From Rhodamnia argentea (taxonomy: Eukaryota; Streptophyta; Magnoliopsida; Myrtales; Myrtaceae): a stretch of DNA of 64,000 bases. The notes beneath the pieces are model-generated. The model saw only the letters and a program-made list of their open reading frames with translations. It did no database searches and was not told the origin of the DNA. Position 1 is the stretch's first letter; each line of letters begins with the position of its first letter. The DNA is taken from the NCBI RefSeq assembly GCF_020921035.1, contig NC_063157.1:23887015-23951014 (forward strand), given 5' to 3'. Shown piece after piece: positions 21,498-40,905 of the stretch. A program made the position numbers and the translations under genes.

Positions 21498-24400
21498 CTA
21501 CACAGAAATCACATTAAGACCAATAGGACTCCTGACAATGTGAACCCCATTGCTCCATGTCAGTGATCCAAACACAAAGCTCCCGTTACTGTTCTTGTAA
21601 GGACTGAAATCAATCCTGAAGGACATTTTTTGCCCTGCCTGAGTAAACCTGAGCTGAGCAGGATAAACCGCAACTCTAACGCCCGGCGGATAGTTTATGA
21701 CCGCAGTATAAACTGTTGGGCCTTGTCCATGATAAGTGACAGTCCGGTGAACAGACATGTTCCCTTTCATGTTGGATACCCCGATTGAAGGGTAGTTGAA
21801 GTCATAGGACGATGTTGGTGGGTTCTTGCAGGAAATTAGATCTCCTGTTAGGTTCTTGAGTTGTGTAGGGCTTGCCCCAGTGCTGCAGAGGAAATTTATA
21901 ACGTCGTTGGAATGGAAATCGTAGATAAGTCCTGGGTTCAATGCTGCAACGGGGTTTATGTGTCCGGATCCATAGTCAAAAGGTGAGGCCTGTGTGCCGT
22001 TTGGATGCCGTCTGATTGGGTTTCAGCAATTGTCCATGACAGTAGCTGAAATTGCATAATGTTTATTGAAGTAAGACGAGGCTTAGCGAAGAAAAATTTG
22101 TGAAAATATATTGAAGTATCTGATAGATTTTTTTAGGGAAGCATACCAACCTGTGGTCATGATGGCAGACTTGATAGCAGCTGGACTCCACGAAGGATAG
22201 TAAGATTTCAGAATCGCTGCGACCGCGGCTGTGTGGGGGCAAGACATGGAGGTCCCTGATATTATGTTATAGTTGACACGGCAATCCGAGGTGTTTTCAG
22301 TTGCCAATGGAGACCAGGCAGCCAAAATCTTCGAACCAGGTGCTGTAATATCCGGCTACATTTAATATTCAACAAACTTAAGCAAGCATTGAAAGCTACA
22401 AATCATCCTTGTCATCTATGATTTCCAAAGAGTAAGAATTAAGTGTAAATGGACTATCCTTTGATAATGTCAGGAGTTACGACATTTGGTCCCATGGAAG
22501 AAAACATTGTCATTGCTGGTGCTGGCTCTGTGTTCAAGGCAGTCACTGTTGGTGCAATTTTAGCTGTTGGATACCTATTATGACAGTTCAATCTATGCAT
22601 TAGCTACTCTCACTCTTGTATGAATTTCTTCCTAATTTGAATAGTTATAGTTAGATCTTCTTCTTGTGCCTTACTTTTCTGTCGCCATGTAGGATTGAAG
22701 CTCTTTGGCTTCTGCCTGACCAATTACAGCTCCTGGGATTATAAATTGAAAACCAACGTCTTGCCTAACTGGGTCGACAAGGATGATTCCCACACCACCG
22801 GCATCTCTCACGGAAAAAGCCTTCTCTCTACGATTATCACGAAGCAACACCTCAACCATGCACAGGGCAATCCTTCCCTTTACTAAGGTAGGATCCAAAG
22901 TGTTGTTCTTGCAGAAGCTGTAAACCAGGAATGTCATGTCACTAGGATAGTTTCATGAGTTTAGCAAATGGTACTTCATTGAACTGAGACACCGACCCAC
23001 ATGATCCAAGACCATCATGTGGATGGAAATTGGAATGCTTCATTTCTTTGCCAACAAATGGAAATAAGAAACTGTTGGTTAAATACAGAGATTAACCTGG
23101 CATTTTTTACTGGAACTCCTTTAGCAGCTGCTTCATTCCCGGCTATTAGCCCATAGGAAGCTTCCATCTTGAGAGGATTCAAAGAATAACCCTGTTAGAA
23201 GAAACTCATTCAGTAAAATATGCATCTTTGCCCTATGGTTCTCTCATTTCCATTTATAATCTGTAGTTATTTCATACAGCTCTTACTACATTACCTTCAA
23301 AACCTTTGAGTTTCCGAGATATATGTTCGAGTTAAATTCTCTATCAATGGAACTAGCGGCTACAGTAAGTATCCAAGGAGCCACATTGGTAGCAGTCCCT
23401 TGGAAAAATGAGTTTCCAGCAGATGCCAAAACTACTATCCCTCTCCTAAATGCATGGAATGCTCCTATCGAGATGGCATTCTCGAAATAGATTGGTTGGG
23501 GAGGGAGTGGACCCAGTGAGAGAGAAAGCACATCAACACCGTCATTGATCCCATCATCCATTGCTGCAAGGACATCTGCGTCATTGCATTCGCCGAACCA
23601 ACATGCCTTGTAAATGGCTAGTGTAGCACCTGGGGCCCGTCCCCGAGCAGTGCCTTGGGCTATCCCAAATAAGCTGGCATTTGGAACCACAGATCCTGCA
23701 ATCGTTGATGCGGTGTGGCTCCCGTGGCCATCAGCATCTCGGGCTGACCTGAAGAAGGGTAAGTTGAAAGATTCTAGAGGGCCATTTTCTGCTTCATACC
23801 CTTGGAAGTAGAACCTGGCGCCTACAATCTTTCTGCAAATTCCATTGCAATTTTGTTAATGAAGAAGCTCCTTGGCTGGAACCATAAGTCACACAACAGA
23901 CTAACTGTTAGATTACTTCTCTTTTTGTCATATCATGTCTTAGTTGCTAATAGTACCTATTGCAGTTGGACAATGTGAAATTTTCTCCGAGGATGCATTG
24001 TCCCTTGAACTTTTCAGGAACAAGACCTAACCCTTCATCCCTAAAGCTCTCTGATTCAGGCCAAACCCCTGCAAAGAATATCAACCGAGCCTTTGTTTTC
24101 ACACTGACGAAAAACTAGAGGAAAAGGCAAAAGCTTTAGAGCATTACCAGAGTCAATGACACCAACGATGACATCAGAACTAGCTTCTGTTCCCTGTTTG
24201 TACTGGTAAAGCGAGTTAACCCCTAGGAAATCCCATGAATGTGTTGTGTGGACTTTGTTCATCCTGCTCTCAAACACAGAGAGGACAAGAATCCATCTCT
24301 GCAACACAAGCTCAAAAGAAATACTAAGCCCAACTACTAATGAACAGCATTTAACTTACTTTTGACAACTTGCATAATGTGCCCGAACCATGCAATTGTT

Positions 24401-25358
24401 ATCAATTTGAGGTGGAAAAAGAGAATATGTGAACTTGGACATATGCGTATGGACAAATGGACGTTCATTTTATTACCAGAAAGTTGCTGAGCTTGTTCTG
24501 CCGTAAGCATGGCTGAGAAGCCTCTAAAGCTTTTGCTGTAATGGTGAATTGCTGCCTCCCGTGCTTCATCAAGACTGACGTATATTGCAGAACAAGGAAT
24601 AGGATAAGCCCCGCAATCGATGACCATATAGTAAAGAGATTTATTGTACAGATTTAACTTGTGAGGACGTATTCGACTTTCGTAGGTTGAATGTTTATGA
24701 TCAAGACTCTGCAAACTGCAAAGTGTGCATCTGTCTACATACCTTGTCGACACTGATGCAAGTAACTCATGGTTGGCTGTGATCACAGATTCTGGATCAG
24801 GATAGGAGTGCCTCCCCATGTAAACAATGTAATGCTGCAAAGTTTAAAAACAATGAGAAAAGGACGGAAAGAACGTGGCGAGCTTTGCTAAGTGTGATGA
24901 AGAGGACGGTCCTAAATTTTATCCTACCTTCACCCATACTAGCGCAGCATAATGATGACAATGTAATTAGTCACTAGACCAGGTTTGGAGAATCATAGTT
25001 CATCATCGATCCGGTTTAATGAGTGACTGATGTGAGGTTGTCATTCTTGGCAGTAAACGTCTAAAGTCGAATGGAAATAGTAGCGTTGTGATAAATGAAA
25101 ACTCCAACTTTTGCACCCCAACAAAAGAAAAAGAAAATTACTTATCCATGAAGTCTGGACATTACGAACAACACGATTCAATCATTCAACCCGACACGTA
25201 ATCTTTCATAACTATGAACTTAGATGTGCAAGACCAATCTCTCTCTCTCTCTCTCTCTCTCCCAAAAACGAAAGGTATACCTTGGCATTGGTGGTAGCTG
25301 AGCGCACCAAAGCAAGTCCAACTAAGAAGAGGAGCGAGATAAATGCAGCCAGTCTCAT
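21498..25358 (-). pseudogene. Subtilase (SBT), array unit C, full architecture with three lesions
   Basis: Eleven exons: 25281-25358 (signal peptide MRLAAFISLLFLVGLALVRS), 24743-24834 and 24477-24574 (inhibitor I9), 24148-24298 (VIDS(G), catalytic Asp), 23957-24068, 23295-23832 (DGHGSHTAST, catalytic His; SAGNSFF, oxyanion Asn), 23097-23191, 22675-22917 (PA domain), 22460-22574, 22151-22355 (GTSMSCPH, catalytic Ser) and 21498-22045 (Fn3-like end). All four catalytic residues are present. Three defects appear against the sister copies: one extra base after GATTCT in exon 4 (near 24286) shifts the frame, the donor after exon 9 reads AAAGGATAG where unit D has AAAGTAAAG, and exon 11 has TGA after ATVMDNC (near 22026). 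Plant SBTs are secreted, auto-processed proteases; this locus was recently one but is probably dead, unless the lesions are assembly errors. Confidence 0.88.
25239..25261. repeat. CT microsatellite in unit C intron 1
   Basis: Perfect CT run about 20 bases downstream (in gene sense) of the exon 1 donor of subtilase unit C. Confidence 0.9.
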
Positions 25359-26180
25359 GATAAGCAGAGAAAGCTATCACACGGTGGATCGAAAAAGTTC
25401 GGAATTGGAGGGTGCTCGCTGGTGCAAATGAAATGTTGCTTCTTATAGCCCAAAAAGACACCCGAAACACATATAAAAATGAGCGACGCCTGCTAGACAT
25501 CGACTGTCCTCGACAACTTACCATGTGGACTGATGTGCAAAAGATAGATTTTTTTGGGTATGACAAAAAAAAAATGTGTTTCATCAGATTCTTGAAGGAG
25601 TTTCTTATGCCGGTTCATCTCCAGTGCTTTTGAAACCATGCTCCTCCCAGGTTTTGGACTGCACGTTTGGCTGCATTGTGTCTGCAACTGGGTTGAAGGT
25701 TTCAAAGCCGGAGGGCATATTCGAATCGACATGAGGGGGAGACGCTGAAGCTACATTTGTCCAAAAAAGAAAAGGTTGAAGTTTGATCGGTTCTTTCCTT
25801 TGCCGATCAGTTCAAATGAGCCCAAACCGAGCATGACAGATAATGTTATGTATCTATCTATGTGTTTCCTCTGTTCATATGAACCCATATCAATGGCTTT
25901 ATGGGTACGAATCTAGTACTTTCTTTCCAATGGGTGTTAAATCCGATCGCTAATCACATATGCAACTTATTCAAAACCTTGACAAGTGGACAAATTTTGG
26001 TATGCTTACAAAGTTCGATATCCAGTTGTTTGTGAATGGGATTTATTTACATATCCGAGAATGAAAAGGCTGTAAAAATAATTTTATGCAAGGGCGTGTT
26101 GATGGGAAAGTGACTTTGAACAAAAGGAAAACATGGCAAACAAATCAATCAAATTGTTCAAGTGAAAATATGGTGTATAA
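25359..26180 (-). promoter_or_regulatory. Upstream region of subtilase unit C
   Basis: This region shares blocks with 20085-20700 and partly with 31280-31850, which lie upstream of the other copies, so it is the ancestral promoter region of the array. No clear TATA box on the minus strand could be fixed; the nearest candidate is TTTTATATG at about 25468-25476. Confidence 0.4.
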
Positions 26181-27072
26181 CGCTTGCATCCTCTGTATTA
26201 CCGTGGTTGCTGACACAGAGTTAGCCGATGCTTATTCCTCATGTTGCGTTAAACCAAGCGATCGAACAATAAAATAGACAGAATAAGAAAATAAATCGGA
26301 CAACAAATGTACGTGATTCAGTCATAGAGACCAACGTCCACGGGGAGAGCAGCAACAAATTTCACCATAGATCAAACGATATTACAGACCACACTTGAGT
26401 CACTCAAACACTCTCGGTGTTTCCCAAGGCACGATTACATCCAAGAAAACACATAGTGTTTAGCCTCCAATTCCTAACGAAATAATCTCTCAATCTCACA
26501 AAGAAATTACACAAATCTAACTTTAATATTTAATCAGCTTCGACACTTGAATTCTTGATGTAATTCCGCGAACAAAATCTACGAAGAAAACCCTTGCCAA
26601 GCACTCGACGAAAAACGGCGCTTCCACACGTCTTCACATCAACAATGGCACATCAAGCACTCAAAAAGTAATTGGTGCTTCAAGGCTACGTGCTCATTAA
26701 TTATCCCCGACTCGTATAATGCATATATATATATATATGTCAACATAAATTCCCTTGCTATGTCCTCCTCAAAGTTGACTTCTACATGCAGAAGATTTCT
26801 ATGCAATTCTGTCAGCCGAAGATTGGATATCTTTTCTTTCCTTGGCTAACTTTTAACTGAAAAGATATTATCCGTGGATTTCAAAACAAATTTCGTCCAA
26901 TCTTGATCTTATGTCCACATGACAATAATATCCATCATATTTAAGATTTATCCTTTAATTTTAAGATCAAGATATATTTACTTTGGAAATTCATATTTTC
27001 GCATCGGGCTTAAAATTGAGACATATTTCAAACACCTCAAATACCGTCATTGCTTCTTCTTCGAGAAAAGAA
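26181..27072. mobile_element. Insertion relative to sister unit, possible LTR remnant
   Basis: The sister interval at 20690-20720 runs straight from GTGAAAATATGGTG into AAATCCACATAGGTAC. Here the same two blocks are at about 26162 and 27601, so roughly 1.4 kb was inserted. Part of it (26300-26370) has the phrase ACGTGATTCAGTCATAGAG followed by ACGTCCACGGGGAG, which resembles the regulatory part of plant Copia LTRs. TGTTG at 26242 and CAACA at about 26742 could be LTR ends, but no matching 5-base target duplication was found. Confidence 0.4.
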
Positions 27073-27596
27073 GGCTTCGTTTGTTTCATAGAAAATAACT
27101 TCTAAGTAAGAGTTTTCCGGATTTTTCGACGTTTGCTCCACAGAAAATAAACTAGTCAAAGTAAGCATTTTTTCACCAATGGAAAAAACACCGGAATCGG
27201 CCATAGACACGGGCTGGCGGGCTTGCCTATGGCTATTGCCAGCTGGTTGCGGTAGGGGAAGAAGGAAACCAAAAAATGAAGAGAATAAAAAAATAAATAA
27301 TAAATAAATAATAAGTAATTATTAAAAAATCATTTTTTCTAAAAAAATTTATAAAAATTGTTTACACTAGTGCCAACCGTACCATATAGGGCGGTCGAAG
27401 TCCACACCAGCAATTTCCAGCTAGGCGACAACGCCGAAAATTGAATTAGATTTTCCTTACCAAACGACGGAAAATATTTTTCACTTCATTTTCGAGCCTC
27501 AACCAAATACCGGAGAATATTGTCATTTTCCTAGAAAATGACTTCTCAAAAAATATTTTTCAAAAATGTCACATTTTCTGCGAAACAAAAGAAGCC
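27073..27596. mobile_element. Tourist-like MITE with GGCTTC ends
   Basis: The left end GGCTTCGTTTGTTTCATAGA and the reverse complement of the right end, GGCTTCTTTTGTTTCGCAGA, match at 17 of 20 positions. The flanks are GAA (27070-27072) and TAA (27597-27599), suggesting a TAA target with one change. The interior has a short GC-rich part and repeated AAAATATTTTTCA motifs near the right end. No coding capacity. Confidence 0.65.
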
Positions 27597-27882
27597 TAAT
27601 AAATCCGCATAAGTACATTCTCCGGACTTGGCGGCGGATGTAAACTTACATATTTTTCCCTTGAAAAGGAAAATGAATTCTTTCCAGCCGCATTAGTACA
27701 GTGTTTGATGATCCTCGGCTTGTTTCGAAACTATCTTGTGTAAGAACTGATGGAGTAGAGGAGGCTCAAGAATGGTTGATTAGAAAGGGAAAAAGAAATG
27801 GGAGAGGGGGGTTAATTCGTTTGTCAGCGGGTTTTCCCCATTTGTTTGGAACTCTTCTCCAATAAATGCTCTCATTCCATAT

Positions 27883-28261
27883 GGGTTAATACCATAATGG
27901 GAAAAAAAAAAACCCAAACTGCTACATTTATGACAAATTTACCCAAAACTAATTCTTTAACTGCGATAAACTCTAAACTAGTACACTTATAATAAATTTA
28001 TCTCAAATTAATATTTTGACAGCTAAAAATTTCAAATTAGTACACTTGGGACAAACAAAGAGTAAAAACCTCAAACAGGTATACCTATCAATTGTCACAT
28101 GTCATCCAAATGAGCAATTTGAAAGTAAAATCTAACATAAACTATCGAAAAGTAAATTTACCGGATGGTACCAATTTAAAGTTTTTGATGGTCGGAAAAT
28201 TAGTTCATACTGAATTTGTCACGGGTGTATCGGTTTGAAATTTTTTATGATATATTAAGCC
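27883..28261. mobile_element. MITE with internally repeated arms (family 3, copy a)
   Basis: The left end GGGTTAATACCATAATGGG and the reverse complement of the right end, GGCTTAATATATCATAAAA, pair, and both lead into an 'aaac.g.tacac' block. That block recurs every 60-70 bases as 'aaactagtacacttataataaat' type units. A second family member is at 57857-58365. No coding capacity. Confidence 0.65.
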
Positions 28262-28395
28262 TTCCAGATATGGGCTAGAAACTTTTTCAAGTAGGGGTAA
28301 ATTCGATCACTAATAACATATAGAAAAGTTCATGATCATGAGTTTAACATTTTCAGCAATGTAAGAGACGGTAGGAACATGGATTTTACTTAGGA

Positions 28396-31278
28396 TCGTT
28401 ACTCCTGCACAGAAATCAGGTTAAGACCGTTAGGACATCTGACAGTGTGAACACCGTTGCTTCACGTCACTGACACGAACACAAAGCTCCCATTACTGCT
28501 TTTGTAAGGACTAAAACCAATCCTGAAGGACACTCTTTGCCCTGCCTCAGTAAACCTGAGCTGAGCAGGATAAACTGCAACGGTAACGCCCGGCAGAAAA
28601 CCCATATCCGCGTTCTAAGCTGCCGGGCCTTGTCCGTAATACGTCACTGTCCCGTGAACAGACATGTTCCCTCGCATGTCGGATACGCCAATCGAAGGGT
28701 AATTGAAATCATAGGATGGTATTGGCAGGTCCTTGCAATAGAGTAGCCCTCCCGTGAGGTTCTTGAGTTGTGCGGGTTTTGCCCCGGTGCTGCAGAGGAA
28801 ATTTATGACGCCATCAGAATCGAAATCGTAGATGAGCCTGGGAGCCAATGCAGCAGTGGGGTTTATGTGCCCAGATGTGTAGTCAAAAGGTGAGGCCGCA
28901 ATCGTGATGTTATACCAAATTACAGCCAATATTGTTGATCAAGTCTAGCCAGCAGCCAGCAAAGCACTAGCTTTGTGACTCTTCTATCAGACATTTGGCA
29001 GAATTTGCACTTAGGAATTAACAGCAACGCAAATTGTAAGCACTCGTTGTAGGAGGAAAGCTTTTTGAACAACAGAACTGTTGATTGAATTCAAGCAGAA
29101 GGAAAGAGCAACCGCCATAAAATTTCTCGGAAATTTTTTTCAGGAAGCATACCAACCTGTAGTCATGAGTGCAGACTTAATTGCAGCTGGACACCAAGAA
29201 GGATGGGCAGATTTCAGAAGCGCAGCAACAGCGGGCACTTGGGAGCAGGAGATGGAGGTGCCTGAGATTATATTATAGTTGACAGACCGACCCGATGTGG
29301 CTATACTCGACACCAGAGACCAGGCAGCCAAAATGTTAGCACTGGGTGCTGTGATATCTGGCTGCAATAACAATTCAAACAAAATCCAAGATGGAATTGT
29401 TATAGATTCGTGTAAGAGGAAAAAAAATTATCAAGAAGAAAATATACATGGACTTTACTTTGATTATGTCTGGAGATCTGAAGTTCGGTCCCATGGAAGA
29501 AAATATTGTCATTGCCGGCGCTGGCGCCGGCTTTGCAGACAGTAACTGTTGGAGCGATTTTAGCCTTTGGATACCTGTTATAAATGAACGGTCCATGCAT
29601 TAGGTACTATCATTCTCGCATGAAAACTTAGTGTTTATTACAGTCAGAGCTGCTTCTTGGGCCTTTGATCACGAATTGTTGAAAACTATTCAGACTTACC
29701 TTGCGGTAGCCATATAGGATAGAAGCTCTTCTGCTTCCGCCAGACTAATTACAGTGCCGGAGATCGCAAATTGAAAACCAACATCTGGGGCAACTGGATC
29801 AACAATGATGATTCCAACACCTCCAGCACCTCCTACAGATAAGGCCTTGTCTCCATGATTGTCGCCAAGCAAAGACTCAAGCACGCACAGGACAATTCTT
29901 CCCTTGATTGAGGTAGGATCCAGAGTATTTATTTTGCAGTAGCTGTGAATTAGGATGGTTCAGTCACTAGGATGGTTTTCTAATACATCGACACAGATGA
30001 CCCAAGACCATCCGTTCGACAGAAATTGTATCTCATATTTGCCACTGAAGCTCTCTGTTGCAGTTAATTATCTCCAGGGATGCATTGTCCCTTGAACTTC
30101 TCAGGAACAGGACCCAAGTCTTTGTCACTGAAGCTCTCTGATTCAGGCCAAATCCCTGCAAAGAGTATTAACCGTAGCATTCTCTTCGTTTTGGTGATTA
30201 AAAACCAAAGGAAAGGGCAAAGGTTTGTAGCATTGTCAATGACACCACCAACAACGACATTGGAAATTGTATCTGTTCCCAGTTGGTTATACTGGCGAAG
30301 CGAGTTTACTCCTAGGAAGTCCCACGAATAAGTCGTGTGAACTTCTTTCATCCTGCTCTCAAACACACAGACAACGGAGTTCATTTCTGAGACACAAGTC
30401 CAAAAAGTGACAACTTCAGTCCTGCTATAGACAATGGAACTCCATTAGCTACTTTCGACCATTCACCTAACTTACCGAAACCTTGCAATTACGAAAGAAT
30501 TTGAGGTACAAACCAAAATATGACAACATGGATATATAAAAGTGGATAATGGAGAAGCCTCTAAAGCTTTTGCTGTAATGGTGAAGTACCGCGTCCCGTG
30601 CTTCGTCAAGACTGACAAATATATAGCAGCACATTAGTAAGTTTCACCTAGATTAGAGCTATCAAATGTCTCTCTGAAGTATGGATCGGTTGCATACCTT
30701 CCAGACACTGAAGCAAGCAAATCATGGTCGGCTGCGATCACAGATTCTTGATTTGCTTGAGAACCTTTTTTTTCACACTGTCAATGTGCCACATAAAAAG
30801 TCCACAATTATGTAACTCAAATCTGTTTTAAACATGGCGCTAGAGGTTCTCGGCTTCCATCCTACCTTCCTATTCTCTTACTTGCCCAGCAGAAGAGTGT
30901 AGTGAAAGAATGCATTAGGCCAAGTAGTGAGACTCATAATCGTAATTCAGGATCGATGGGCTTTATAGCAAATAACTGATATAGATCGCCATTTTCTTCG
31001 ACGAAAGTCGTCGTATTCTAATAGAAAGTGTTATGGCAAATGAACAAGTAACCACGCAACCTTATTCATCACCGCCCAATACCCTGTCAGGGTCACCATG
31101 ACTACGTAGTCGGCTTCGACATCATGGGAGGACTGTTAGTTTTGATTGATCGACCTGACTTATAATCTTTTGTAAGGATAACCTAATGCGATATATATAC
31201 CTTGGCATTGGTGGAGACGGAGTGCACGGAAGGAAGCCTAGCTAAGAAGAGAAGTGAGATAAATGTGGCAAGTTTCAT
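28396..31278 (-). pseudogene. Subtilase pseudogene, array unit D
   Basis: Exon 1 (31201-31278) encodes an intact signal peptide (MKLATFISLLFLARLPSVHS). The start of exon 2 is lost; only its end (ESVIAADHDLLASVSG) remains near 30700-30760. Exon 3 remains at about 30545-30617. Exon 4 (30235-30390) ends VIDN instead of VIDSG: six bases covering the Ser-Gly codons and the splice donor are gone. After exon 5 (GIWPESESFSDKDLGPVPEKF) the sequence jumps to the intron before exon 8, deleting the catalytic His and oxyanion Asn exons. The PA domain (29697-29940) is readable. The serine exon (about 29150-29362) reads GTSISCSQ instead of GTSMSCPH. The last exon breaks down after 28620. Clearly not a protease gene any longer. 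Confidence 0.9.
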
Positions 31279-33240
31279 CGTAAAAGGCCAAGTTAATAAT
31301 GGATGAGAAAGGTGGGAATTGGAGTTTCTCGACTGTGGAATGACATGGTGCTTCTTATAGCCCCAAAAGCTACCCGTAAACCGATGTAAAATAGCGGAAA
31401 CCGATGTAAAATAGCGGAAGCCGGCTTGACATGGACTTCCCTGGGAATTCATTATGCGGACGATGCACGAGATAAAGAGAGTTTGGCCTATGTTAAGAAA
31501 GTTTTTTATCAGATTGTTTATGCCGGCTCGAATCTGGCACTTGGAACTAAACTTCATTATGTCGATTGCTCCGTCTTCATGGAAAGATTGTTTCGACTAA
31601 CCGGATTTAGTGCTTCAAGCAGAAGAATATCTTGAATTGAAGGTATATTCTTGGAACGAAAGGAACGATTCAAGCCGAGGGTAGTACCAAAAGAAAAAGT
31701 TGTGACACTTGTTATGCTCATATCATAGAAAACGAATGAAATTTGATCCGTTCTTTCGTACGTAGAACAGTTCAAACGAGGCACAACCACCTATGACAGG
31801 AAATGGCATTCATTCGTCAATGGATTCTTTTGTCGCCTATTTAAATCGCTTCCACGGATCTTTTCTTTCTGTATTTTCGAGCATCGCCATTCCAGAACCG
31901 TAGTGACCTCACATTTACCATCTTGTCTAAATGAGAATAACACCACAAGCAAATCAGAAAGACATTCTAGCCTACATCCCTTCATATAATAACATAGTAA
32001 TTTTAGCTTCCTTGTTCTTGCAATTTATGCGACTGCATTTTTTTTCGAAAACATCTGCAATTAGACTTCCACATACCGTGGCTTAAATGGTGCTTTATCC
32101 AATGGACAAGACAACATCAGCGTGGCCTCAGACCATGAATCTTAGTCTCATTTCTATACAAATGGAAATTTCAATGAAGAGGGCAGGCTTAAAATGACTG
32201 ATGTCTCAATTCCAGGTAAGGACTGAATAGAATTGAATCTGCTTGTAAAAGCATCACATCATTCCCAAAATCTCACTTATTTTCTCATGATTGATTCTAA
32301 CAAATGATGGGACTTTGGCCCAAAAAATAACTATCGAGTGGGACAACTCAGAAGTCAGTGAATATCATCCAAGATGTCTTTCAAATCTTGTGGACAAAAC
32401 AAGAAAAATGACTAGCCAACGCGACAAGGAGCATAGCCAAGGACATGCAGTTACCAGTCGATGACCATCACATGCATTTCAAACACTACCTGCATTAGCT
32501 AAAAAATACTTCCACAAGAACAAAGACAGTGCATGAGAAAGATCAGGGGTTCCTAAGGCTGTCCTACGTTGAAGAACTAATTCTAGGCATCTGCCAGATT
32601 TAATTGGCATCTTCTGCACAAGTTCTTGAAAGAGACAGACAGGTGAGACTGAGCCTGAAGTAGCCAAAAGGCAATGCAAGAGGAGCACATGGTTTAGTTG
32701 TTTCAAGGCCAACCCTAACAAATCACTCACGGAAATTCTGTCATAAACCATATCAACGGCACAACAAGAATTTAAAGAGCACTTGCCATTTTGCACCACA
32801 CAGTTATGTAAACAAGGTCATGTGATTTGCCTTGCAAAGGTTATTACCTCAACTAAGGGATATAGTATTTCACTTAGAGCTCGTGGACCTCTATGGAGCA
32901 AGCATACATACCTTTTCCAGGGATGCCTTATCCTCAAAATGCCGAATGTGATGTATATCAAATGTCATATGCCCCAAACAAATTGCACCCACCAAAAAAG
33001 GCAGCGTTGCTTCTATTTCCAATGGTTAAAAATAATAACTATGGATCCAAATTGCTGACTGCTTTATACCCAATCAATCGGTCCCTGAAAGCCACTCAAC
33101 GGGACAGGATATTCTTTTACTATGATTGGATACAGCCAACTAAAAAAGTAACCAGCATTCAGGAGAAAACAAATATATTGACACATCATGCTTAATATTC
33201 TGAGCACTTCTCAAAACAATTCTTTATACAGTTTGCAAAT
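31279..33240. other. Upstream region of unit D and unassigned DNA
   Basis: 31290-31850 resembles the upstream regions of the other subtilase units; it contains a 20-base tandem duplication (31378-31417). From 31850 to 33240 no gene is recognised. The frames at 32479-33195 conflict on the two strands and show no domain. Part of the right end is probably the 3' untranslated region of the VPS4 gene. Confidence 0.45.
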
Positions 33241-33400
33241 TACGAAGAGTGTCCATCCCCAGATATTTTTCGCTCAAAAGGGAAATCATCTTCCCAACCT
33301 AAAGAAGCTAGAGATATAATTCACTGTGTCAGCAGCAATAAACGAACTTAAAATACAAACCAAGGCGATCAGGCTCACATCTAGTATGAATTGGTACCCA

Positions 33401-40266
<6,866 letters not shown>

Positions 40267-40620
40267 CGTAAAAATCGCTACCGGCAGCTCGAGAAGGATC
40301 GCATGTAGAGACGGCGATCTAGCGGGGGGAGGAATCGCCGAAACCCTAGAATCGGAGACGGGGATCGATCGGAACTACGATCCGAATCGAACCGGCGTGG
40401 ATTGACAATTTGCTGATTCTTCGCGATCGAGAGCGAGAGAGAGATTGATCGGAGGAGAAGGGATTTGGACGGGAGGTGCGGAGTTTCAACGAGCGCGTGA
40501 GGTGCTTGAGAGACTGTAAAAGATTGGGCTTTTTCTTCGTCCTCAAGGGGGAGTGCGTAGAGCGCACCCCTGTGGAAGTTAGAGAGGAAGGTTCTCTTTC
40601 GCAAGAGCTGCAACCTTTTC
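40267..40620 (-). promoter_or_regulatory. 5' leader and proximal promoter of VPS4
   Basis: GC-rich DNA with GAGAGAGAG tracts directly upstream of the start codon, as often seen in leaders of housekeeping plant genes. The frames here have no domain. The TA repeat at 40716-40742 lies just beyond and may mark the outer promoter. Confidence 0.4.
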
Positions 40621-40711
40621 TTCCCCCCTTGGATCTTTTTTTACTTTCACGGCTTTCTACAGCTTGTCAAACATGATAATGGAAATTTCCATCCTCAGAA
40701 TTATATACGTA

Positions 40712-40715
<4 letters not shown>

Positions 40716-40742
<27 letters not shown>
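40716..40742. repeat. TA microsatellite
   Basis: Perfect TA dinucleotide run upstream of the VPS4 gene. Confidence 0.9.
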
Positions 40743-40905
40743 CACAAGCGATAAAAGAGTTTACTAGAGGATTCCACGTAATAAAGTAACATCGAGAGAG
40801 ATTGTTCATCCCCACGATATTAGATTTAAATTAAGTACATCTTAATTCTTATTCGATAAGCAAACATAATTGTGTCATCATTAATTAAAAATTATGCATG
40901 CACCT

